DNA of 14,385 nt from Alphaproteobacteria bacterium (GTDB taxonomy: Bacteria > Pseudomonadota > Alphaproteobacteria > RF32 > CAG-239). Of the stretch, positions 1-6,000 are shown in pieces. Each line of letters begins with the position of its first letter. Within the stretch, counting starts at the first letter, position 1. Both the position numbers and the translations under genes were made by a program. The notes beneath the pieces are model-generated. The model made no database searches and was not told the origin of the DNA. It was given only the letters and a program-made list of their open reading frames with translations. The DNA is taken from positions 1 through 14,385 of the forward strand of contig JAFVBT010000002.1 of assembly GCA_017479785.1 (NCBI GenBank). Direction: 5' to 3'.

Positions 1-96
1 ACGGAAGCACTGGAAGAATTAAATAAACGCTATAGTCCGCGGCAACAGAAGTGGCGTTCGGTTATCGGCATTGAATTTCAAAAGCTCCAAAGTTAA
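1..96 (+). CDS. 3' end of an unidentified protein-coding gene (partial)
   Basis: Frame 1 stays open from the window edge to a TAA at 94-96 and gives a basic 31-residue tail ending GIEFQKLQS. I do not recognise the family from this fragment; the protein lies mostly outside the window. Two observations support it as real. Reading starts in frame at base 1 without a stop, and the stop overlaps the stop of the convergent U32 gene in the palindrome TTAA (93-96), the same arrangement as at 7743-7746 between two well-supported genes. Confidence 0.55.
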   Translation, partial: TEALEELNKRYSPRQQKWRSVIGIEFQKLQS

Positions 97-2363
97 ATAT
101 TATTTTTCAAAAAATTTCCGCTAATACAATCTTTTATATTATTAAATTCAAGTAATTTATTAACTATATCCGCCACCTTTTGAGGTGTGTATGGGCGGTG
201 GCAAAAATCCGCACGGAAATAGTCCGGCGACAAATCTTTAGCCTCGGCTGCAACGCAAAACGGCTTTTCATCAAAAACCATCATCTGACAATCACGTGAT
301 AATGCCTTGAATTTTTGACCTTTATTCTGCATATCAAACCACATTTCGCCCCTCGGACAGACTTTGCAATCATTATCACGGATACAGCCGACACTGGTAA
401 ACAACGGCACATCCTGATAGATCACAAGATTAGTTTTTAATTTTGATTTTTCTATTATATTACAAACATTTGACTTAATATCTTCAAGTGATAATGTAAC
501 TTGAGAAGCACCTATTTCCGCAGCTTGTGATATTGCTTGCGTATTCAACATATAAATTGAACTGTCAAAGCTGATATCCAACTTTTCAATCGGCAAAATT
601 TGCAAACTCCACCAGTTCGCAACCTCCCATTTTTTATAACCGAGCGCCAACAATTTTTCAATAATATCCGAGTATAAAGCAGGCTTACGGCAAACTGCGG
701 GAAGTGCAATCCGTACCTTATTTTTCGGCAATTCAAGCAGGCCGGATATATCGCTTTTCGGACTTATCAAATAAATTATTTCGGCAAACTCATCTAAGTT
801 AAGCCGTTGTAAATACGCCAGATTATCCACTTTAATTTTGAATTGCGGCGCGGATTTCTTTTCAGAACGCAGTAACGGCGGCGGCAAAACGCCCGACTGT
901 TCTTCAAGTTGAATTTTACCGTATAAATCACGGCGCAATTCATTTAAAACCGATGCCGGCGTAAACAAATTATCCGGATTGTTTATTTGCAAGTTGCGCA
1001 TTAAAAACGACGTATCGCCGGTTTTTGAAAATGCTTTTTCAATAGCCTCTATACTTTTCTGAGGATTTGCGGCCGGTGAAAAATCTCCATTAATTTCACT
1101 TTCAAACACGCCACACACAGCCTTGATAATGTTTTTATTAACCGTTACAGCAACATCAATTTCCGTTGTATTGCGAAAAGCGTGAGGTTTCGGCCTTTCG
1201 TAGTGATATGCTCCTTTAACCTCGCTTGCGGAGGCCAGATAAATTTTATCTCCCTTATTAAGCGTCGGATAATTATGCGGTAATTCCACACTCACCACAT
1301 CACCCGCCTGTGCCTCAAAGCAATTTTTCTTATTAACACTCAGCTTTTGCACGGAAAATCCGAATGGTTTTTCGTCACCGGCGGCATCAATCTGCAAACC
1401 GTCATAACGGGCTGTTTTATGGTTGGTTTGAAAGGTCAGCCACCCGTGTGACACTCGTTCAACCTTGCCTATTTCCAAGCCACGATGCCCTACAAAATTG
1501 CGATCAATAACGTTTTTATCTTTGCCCTTAAAGTGGAACTTGCACCACGGACGCGAAAAAATTTGCTTAATTCGCTCTTCGCGCTTTTCATCAGCACCCT
1601 TTCCATCCAAAATTTGCCGATAATAATCGGTCACCGCCGCCACATATAGTGCTGATTTTTTGCGTCCCTCAATTTTCAGCGATGTCACGGGCAAATTTAA
1701 AACATCTTGCTGCAATGCCATATCTTTCATAGAAAACAAATGGCTTTCTTTGCCGTTGCACTTAAATGTCGCACGGCACGGATACAGACATTTGCCGCGG
1801 TTGGCGCTGCGCCCATATTCTAAAGCCGAAAACTGGCATAGGCCGCTATAAGAATAGCACAAGGCGCCGTGAATAAATGCTTCGGTTTCCAAATTCGGTA
1901 TGGCGGCAATTTCTTTGATTTCGGCAGCCGTCAGTTCTCGTGCCAAAACAACCCTCTTAAAACCCATTTTTTGCAGAAACAACGCCCCTTCTTTATTATG
2001 AACAGCCATTTGCGTGCTGGCATGCATTTCAAACCACGGATACGATTTTTGCATCACGCGTGCCACACCCAAATCTTGAATAATCAATCCGTCTACTTTA
2101 CAGCGCGTACAAATATCCAAACTTTTAATCAGTTCCGGAAGTTCGCTTTCTTGCAAAACCGTATTGAGTGCCACATAAACCTTGCGCTTTATGCTGTGTG
2201 CATAGGCGGTAAATTCATCCAGTGTCGGTTCATCAAAATTGGTTGCCGTCGCACGTGCCGAAAACTTGGAAAGCCCCAAATAAACAGCATCTGCACCATA
2301 ATAAAGTGCCGCATATCCGGCTTCAACATCACCGGCCGGTGCCAAAAGTTCCTGTTTATTCAT
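93..2363 (-). CDS. Peptidase U32 family protein with DUF3656-type region (RlhA/YdcP-like RNA hydroxylation enzyme)
   Basis: The 756-residue protein opens with ELLAPAGDVEAGYAAL and GADAVYLG, typical of U32 proteins. The U32 signature lies at about 162-180 (EAFIHGALC, then SGLCQFS), followed by GRSANRGKCLYPCR. Cys169, Cys176, Cys192 and Cys196 are the likely 4Fe-4S ligand candidates. Residues about 370-490 fit the DUF3656 position. The C-terminal part (about 505-740) is a second barrel-like half with its own cysteines (660, 666, 669, 692, 703). Though annotated as collagenase-like proteases, studied relatives make ho5C in 23S rRNA (E. coli RlhA) or hydroxylate tRNA uridine (TrhP), using prephenate-linked chemistry. 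At 756 residues it is longer than E. coli RlhA (about 650) and resembles the long form known from Firmicutes. The start is preceded by a purine-rich GGGAAGG site. It lies 18 bp after the secreted-protein gene, so the two are probably co-transcribed. Confidence 0.9.
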   Translation of the reverse strand: MNKQELLAPAGDVEAGYAALYYGADAVYLGLSKFSARATATNFDEPTLDEFTAYAHSIKRKVYVALNTVLQESELPELIKSLDICTRCKVDGLIIQDLGVARVMQKSYPWFEMHASTQMAVHNKEGALFLQKMGFKRVVLARELTAAEIKEIAAIPNLETEAFIHGALCYSYSGLCQFSALEYGRSANRGKCLYPCRATFKCNGKESHLFSMKDMALQQDVLNLPVTSLKIEGRKKSALYVAAVTDYYRQILDGKGADEKREERIKQIFSRPWCKFHFKGKDKNVIDRNFVGHRGLEIGKVERVSHGWLTFQTNHKTARYDGLQIDAAGDEKPFGFSVQKLSVNKKNCFEAQAGDVVSVELPHNYPTLNKGDKIYLASASEVKGAYHYERPKPHAFRNTTEIDVAVTVNKNIIKAVCGVFESEINGDFSPAANPQKSIEAIEKAFSKTGDTSFLMRNLQINNPDNLFTPASVLNELRRDLYGKIQLEEQSGVLPPPLLRSEKKSAPQFKIKVDNLAYLQRLNLDEFAEIIYLISPKSDISGLLELPKNKVRIALPAVCRKPALYSDIIEKLLALGYKKWEVANWWSLQILPIEKLDISFDSSIYMLNTQAISQAAEIGASQVTLSLEDIKSNVCNIIEKSKLKTNLVIYQDVPLFTSVGCIRDNDCKVCPRGEMWFDMQNKGQKFKALSRDCQMMVFDEKPFCVAAEAKDLSPDYFRADFCHRPYTPQKVADIVNKLLEFNNIKDCISGNFLKNNI

Positions 2364-2381
2364 AAGCCTTCCCTATCCTTA

Positions 2382-3677
2382 TTATTTTATTTCCGGTTTA
2401 CGGCAATATCCTTGCTGCTGCATATAAAACATCAATGCAATATCCGCTTCCTTCGTTTTTTTATTATTTATGCCGTGTACAATTTCCGTTTTGCCGTCAG
2501 CCCCGATTTCCTTGTGCTCACCGTATTTATTCAAAATATCTTCAAAAATCGGCCACAAATCTTCTATTGTTTTATCGGTTAAGCGACACATCACTCCGTA
2601 ATCGGTTATTTGCCCCTCGTGTTCAACATCGTTGTTTAAGTTAATTATACAGGCTTTACCGTCATATTCGGCATTCATACTGCGGGAAACGACCACATCG
2701 CTGACTCGTTTCAAATCTTTTAGACCATAATACGAATGTTTGTTACGGCAGGCATTATAGGCGTGTACCAAACCATCGTAAATATATTCAGGTTTATAAT
2801 TAAACGAGGCTATTTCTTCATTTTTCAAAAGTGTTTTCACATCATCAAAACCATGAATATTCGGAACAACATCCAGCGGAATTTCCAAATCATACATATC
2901 ATAAGTCACATGGCAAATATTATTTTCTTTACCGATAATTTCTATTTCGTGGCTGAAACGCGCAATTGTGCGTTCTTCCGAGTCCGGACGGCATGCCTGC
3001 AGTGAGAGCATAAATTCCGGCGAAAATAAATTATATCGTTCGGCAAATTCTTCAGGCGTCAACTGCTCTTCCGTCTCTTCTTCTTGCTCCGGCTCTTTTA
3101 AGGTAACATCAAAAGTTTCTTCCTGACACAACAATGCTTTCATTTTGGCATATGTTACATCAAAGCGACTGCCGGTAATTTCTTGTTTCTGTGCTCCTTG
3201 GACCGTTTGGTTTTCAATGGTGTCAGTGTATAAATCGTTTGATTTATCCTGCATAGCGGCAACGAGTTCGTTCAGATTCTCCTTTATCAACTTACAATCG
3301 GTGCGTTTCCCTTGCGGCTCTGTCTGTTCTCCTTTTTTATGAGTATATTCAACCGTAAAATGGCATTCGTCCTTATCCCAACCGATTACCCGCACCGTAA
3401 TTTGCTGAGTATTTCCCTCGGCATTTTCTTTTGACAATTCGGGATTATTGGCCGTAAAATCCTCCTGATAAGCGGTACAATCTGTCATGGCCTTTACCAA
3501 TTCCGGCGAAAAATTAAGATGCCGCAATTGTTTTTCCGATATATTATCGGCAGAATTTTCAACCGCATTTTCCTCGGCCGGCATCATTTCATTTTGCATT
3601 ATTTCATCGGCAGTCTGCGCCCAAACATCGGCAACGCCGAGAGCATTCAAAATTAGAAAAATATATAGATAACGCAT
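2382..3677 (-). CDS. Secreted protein of unknown function with three cysteine-containing repeats
   Basis: No known family recognised. From the ATG at 3677 it encodes 431 residues. This start has GGAGAAAG 8 nt upstream and a promoter ending just before it; the frame stays open up to an ATG at 3734, but those upstream ATGs lack a Shine-Dalgarno site. Residues 1-20 form a signal peptide (MRYLYIFLILNALGVADVWA, cleavage before QTAD), so the protein is exported. Three degenerate repeats follow, each with a (S/K)PE(L/F/Y) motif, a Cys about 8-12 residues later and another Cys 25-37 residues on: about 57-140 (C67, C105, C128), 219-285 (C229, C255) and 296-374 (C310, C343, C364). An acidic, glutamate-rich linker lies at about 196-213. 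The paired cysteines suggest disulfides. First gene of a likely two-gene operon with the U32 gene. Confidence 0.85.
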   Translation of the reverse strand: MRYLYIFLILNALGVADVWAQTADEIMQNEMMPAEENAVENSADNISEKQLRHLNFSPELVKAMTDCTAYQEDFTANNPELSKENAEGNTQQITVRVIGWDKDECHFTVEYTHKKGEQTEPQGKRTDCKLIKENLNELVAAMQDKSNDLYTDTIENQTVQGAQKQEITGSRFDVTYAKMKALLCQEETFDVTLKEPEQEEETEEQLTPEEFAERYNLFSPEFMLSLQACRPDSEERTIARFSHEIEIIGKENNICHVTYDMYDLEIPLDVVPNIHGFDDVKTLLKNEEIASFNYKPEYIYDGLVHAYNACRNKHSYYGLKDLKRVSDVVVSRSMNAEYDGKACIINLNNDVEHEGQITDYGVMCRLTDKTIEDLWPIFEDILNKYGEHKEIGADGKTEIVHGINNKKTKEADIALMFYMQQQGYCRKPEIK

Positions 3678-3701
3678 CAACTTTCTCCGTTGTTTTTGTA
3701 T

Positions 3702-3730
3702 CTTATACATCAATTTTTGCCGATTTACAA
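3702..3730 (-). promoter_or_regulatory. Sigma70-type promoter for the secreted protein/U32 operon
   Basis: On the minus strand, TTGTAA (plus 3725-3730) is followed after 17 bp by TATAAG (plus 3702-3707): 4/6 and 5/6 matches to the -35 and -10 consensus. Transcription would start near 3695, leaving a short leader with GGAG before the ATG at 3677. This rules out the upstream ATGs at 3710 and 3734 as starts for transcripts from this promoter. Confidence 0.6.
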
Positions 3731-3754
3731 ACACATTTATGAATTATTGCAAAC

Positions 3755-3787
3755 AAAAAAGGAGCCGGTATAATACCAAACTCCTTT
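3755..3787 (-). terminator. Intrinsic terminator, minus strand
   Basis: Read on the minus strand, AAAGGAG pairs with CTCCTTT (plus 3781-3787 with 3758-3764), and an inner GGTA/TACC stem lies within. The 3' arm runs into a T-rich tract (TTTTTTGTTT, plus 3751-3760). It lies 300 nt below the stop of the 4095-5078 gene and upstream of the promoter at 3702-3730. It therefore ends either a long 3' region of that gene or an independent small RNA. Confidence 0.65.
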
Positions 3788-4053
3788 CCACCGCTCTCTG
3801 GAATATTGCAGAAGAACCGGTTATCCCGCCGCATATTACGGAACTTCCTCCACAACTGTCAAGAACGATCTAACGCTTCAGCATACTCGGTCAAATAATC
3901 AGTATTGATTATTTGTCCTGTTACGATGTTATGTCGGCGTCGGCTCTGCGAAACAGTTTAGAATTTAATTGCTTAAAGACATCACTGTTTCAATCAGAAC
4001 ACACCTGATTTAATTATAGGGAAGAAATTTTCAATATTTGTTGTACTAAAGAA

Positions 4054-4092
4054 CATATCCCCGTTTTGCACACAAAGCAAAACGGGGATATG
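4054..4092 (-). terminator. 16-bp hairpin just after the 4095-5078 gene
   Basis: Bases 4054-4069 are the exact inverse complement of 4077-4092 (16 bp, including the run CCCCGTTTTGC) around a 7-nt loop ACACAAA. It begins 3 bp beyond the stop codon of the minus-strand gene. On that strand it is followed only by TTCTTTAG, a weak T-tract, so it may be a transcript-end or RNA-stability hairpin rather than a classical terminator. Confidence 0.6.
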
Positions 4093-4094
4093 GT

Positions 4095-5078
4095 TTAAGA
4101 TTTCAAGTTCGTCCAAAGTTCGGCAATTTCTGCAGGCAACTTTTTATAGCACTGCATAATTTCCAGAACATTCTCATCCGTTGCCGTCAGTTTGCCCTTT
4201 TTAAGGTTTTTAACGGCCGTGGCATAGTAGTTTTCCAACGGCGCAACAATCAGCGGGGTCATACCCTGACGCGTAATCACGGGATGAATTTTCAAGAGCA
4301 TGTCTTTACTCTCGTTACTAATACCCGTTCCGCAGACGAAAATCACCATGTTCGCTGAAATGTAGCCGACTTGCGGCACCAATTCCGCTAAAAAGGAGCA
4401 TATTTCAGGGAAAACCTCTTGTTTTTTCTCTTTATCAAGTTCATGGAAGATTTTGACAATCCACTCTTCCACTTGGTGATAAAGTTTCTCTCGGCGACAT
4501 CCCTGACGATGGTACATCAACATCCTGATGTCGGCCACTCCCAGTTTAACCTTATTTTGTTCCAAAGTTCTCAGATGATGCAATGCCTGTTTCAAGAACT
4601 GTTTGTTCTCTTCATACAAAGCATCTTGCATCAGCATCTTGTCGGACCAAGCATCAAAATCCGGAGTTTTGCCTGCCATAATCATTTCATAGGCAGTCTT
4701 ACCCAAATCAGTGACCTTGCGTTGATATTCACTGATTTTGGCAATCAGGTACTCCAAGTTTCTGTTGTTGATGTTATGAACATATGCCCGACCGATTTTG
4801 CTTAAAATGGCCTGAACTTTGTTCTTGTCATAACACTCAAGGTCCTCAAACTCTCGGAACAAAGCAAGAGATACCATATCCAATCCGTGACGGCGGATAT
4901 GTTCTTCCAATGCTTTCTTCATCTTTGCATACAGACGCGCCTCAATGGCATCTATCTGTTCCAACTCCGGTTCAACTTCCGCAAAAGTTTTACCTTCGTT
5001 TTTCATCCGATACATTGCTACCTTGCGGGCAACAGGCATTACTGTTTTGAATGCCTCAAAAATTTCATTTTTTTCCAT
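4095..5078 (-). CDS. Hypothetical soluble, mostly helical protein (327 aa)
   Basis: I do not recognise the family. The protein is charged and has no signal peptide or membrane segment, so it is probably cytoplasmic. The first two-thirds look helical (for example AIEARLYAKMKKALEEHIRR and YQRKVTDLGKTAYEMIMAGK). A more hydrophobic stretch follows at about 235-280 (SANMVIFVCGTGISNES, then MTPLIVAPLENYYATAV). The ATG start has no Shine-Dalgarno sequence; its leader is almost pure A/T. A strong promoter (TTGACA-17-TATCTT) lies about 40 bp upstream, and a 16-bp hairpin follows the stop, so it is probably a single-gene transcript. It uses GAG and TTC codons somewhat more than its neighbours by eye. 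It is divergent from the UDG gene, with no evident functional link. Confidence 0.8.
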   Translation of the reverse strand: MEKNEIFEAFKTVMPVARKVAMYRMKNEGKTFAEVEPELEQIDAIEARLYAKMKKALEEHIRRHGLDMVSLALFREFEDLECYDKNKVQAILSKIGRAYVHNINNRNLEYLIAKISEYQRKVTDLGKTAYEMIMAGKTPDFDAWSDKMLMQDALYEENKQFLKQALHHLRTLEQNKVKLGVADIRMLMYHRQGCRREKLYHQVEEWIVKIFHELDKEKKQEVFPEICSFLAELVPQVGYISANMVIFVCGTGISNESKDMLLKIHPVITRQGMTPLIVAPLENYYATAVKNLKKGKLTATDENVLEIMQCYKKLPAEIAELWTNLKS

Positions 5079-5118
5079 AAGAATATTTAAATTAATTAAT
5101 TATATTTCAAACTTTCTT

Positions 5119-5147
5119 AAGATAACATTTGTTGTATAATTTGTCAA
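5119..5147 (-). promoter_or_regulatory. Sigma70-type promoter for the 4095-5078 gene
   Basis: On the minus strand, a perfect TTGACA (plus 5142-5147), preceded by C, is followed after exactly 17 bp by TATCTT (plus 5119-5124). The predicted start near 5112 gives a leader of about 34 nt that is A/T-rich and has no ribosome-binding site. Confidence 0.7.
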
Positions 5148-5244
5148 GATTATTTTTCTTTTGTCCTGATACAGCTTATTTATTCCTTCTTTATGCAAAC
5201 TTCGCCCGTATCCGAAAAAGAATCTGTAAAACCATATTTTAATA

Positions 5245-5272
5245 GTGACAGCCGACATTTTATGCTTATAAT
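5245..5272 (+). promoter_or_regulatory. Sigma70-type promoter for the uracil-DNA glycosylase gene
   Basis: GTGACA (5245-5250) and TATAAT (5267-5272) are spaced by 16 bp: 5/6 and 6/6 matches to consensus. Transcription would begin near 5279, immediately before AAAGGA (5280-5285), the ribosome-binding site for the ATG at 5295. This fixes the start inside the longer open frame that begins at 5193. Confidence 0.7.
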
Positions 5273-5294
5273 TAAATTGAAAGGAATTTCAGCA

Positions 5295-5927
5295 ATGTTT
5301 CAATGCCCATCGTTTGAATGTAAAAAATGCCCGCGATTATTGGATTTTCGCGCACAAAATCAGCTTAAGTTTCCACACTATCATAACGGGCCTGTTGAAT
5401 CGTTCGGTGACTTGAATGCACAAATTCTGATTGTCGGCTTGGCTCCCGGCTTAAACGGCGCAAACCAAACGAATCGGCCTTTCACAAATGACTATGCCGG
5501 CGACATTCTTTATCCGGCTTTAAAAAAATTCGGATTTGCCCGAGGCAATTACGGTAAAGTCAAAAATGACGGCTTTGAATTAATTAATGTTCGTATCACA
5601 AATTCCGTTCGTTGTGTGCCTCCACAGAATAAAGTCACTGCTGATGAAATTGCAGCTTGCCGTCCGTATTTGCAAGCAGAAATCGCCGCCATGCCGAATT
5701 TGAAAATCATTTTAACGCTCGGATCCGTGGCACATGGAGCTGTTTTACAGGCGCTGGGCTACAAAAAGTCGGCATTTAAATTTGCGCATGGAGCGGAACA
5801 TTTCCTTAATCGGCACAATATTATTCTGCTTAATTCCTACCACACATCACGCTATAATATCAACACCGGCACACTGACTGCCGATATGTTTGACGGCATT
5901 ATTCAACGATTGACACAAATTTTGTGA
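5295..5927 (+). CDS. Uracil-DNA glycosylase, family 5 (UDGb type)
   Basis: The enzyme removes uracil and related deaminated bases from DNA in base-excision repair. From the ATG at 5295 it has 210 residues, a normal length. Four cysteines at 9, 12, 107 and 122 (CKKC near the N-terminus; RC then CRP later) match the 4Fe-4S cluster ligands of family 4/5 UDGs. Motif A is GLAPG (48-52) followed by NGANQTNRPFT; alanine in place of an acidic or Asn residue is typical of family 5 rather than family 4. RITNSVRCVPPQNK (100-113), FAHGAEH (163-169) and SYHTSRYNINTG (181-192) are also family-5 hallmarks. The frame is open from 5193, but the added residues are not family-like and the promoter and Shine-Dalgarno site both favour 5295. 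It may be co-transcribed with the reductase gene 73 bp downstream. Confidence 0.93.
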   Translation: MFQCPSFECKKCPRLLDFRAQNQLKFPHYHNGPVESFGDLNAQILIVGLAPGLNGANQTNRPFTNDYAGDILYPALKKFGFARGNYGKVKNDGFELINVRITNSVRCVPPQNKVTADEIAACRPYLQAEIAAMPNLKIILTLGSVAHGAVLQALGYKKSAFKFAHGAEHFLNRHNIILLNSYHTSRYNINTGTLTADMFDGIIQRLTQIL

Positions 5928-6000
5928 GAATGCTAACTTTTTTTTATCTTTTAAAGCTTACAATGCGCGTATATATTTGAAAGGATTATCAGGAGCAACA

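Larger units (their letters stand above)
3735..4094. other. 360-bp gene-free region with structured-RNA features
   Basis: No credible coding frame. On the minus strand it contains, in order: a 16-bp perfect hairpin right after the stop of the 4095-5078 gene; a dyad AATCAG-7-CTGATT (3992-4010); a weak promoter-like TTGAAA-17-AATTAA; a perfect 10-bp hairpin with a 4-nt loop (3892-3915); pairing between AACTGT and ACAGTT that could enclose that hairpin; a further imperfect hairpin at about 3800-3840; and an intrinsic terminator at 3755-3787. I checked by eye for 4.5S SRP RNA, RNase P RNA, tmRNA, 6S RNA and common riboswitch cores and recognised none. It is also GC-richer than the flanking spacers. 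A small RNA of about 200 nt is a reasonable inference but unproven. Confidence 0.45.

Noticed and set aside
1869..2582. Long plus-strand open frame (237 codons)
   Set aside because: It is antisense to the U32 gene and the secreted-protein gene, has cysteine/histidine/phenylalanine-rich unnatural composition, and lacks a start signal.
3678..3734. Upstream in-frame start for the secreted protein
   Set aside because: Promoter elements occupy this stretch, no ribosome-binding site precedes the ATGs, and a start here would bury the signal peptide.
5193..5294. N-terminal extension of the uracil-DNA glycosylase
   Set aside because: The stretch holds the -35 and -10 elements. Family-like sequence and a good ribosome-binding site begin only at 5295.
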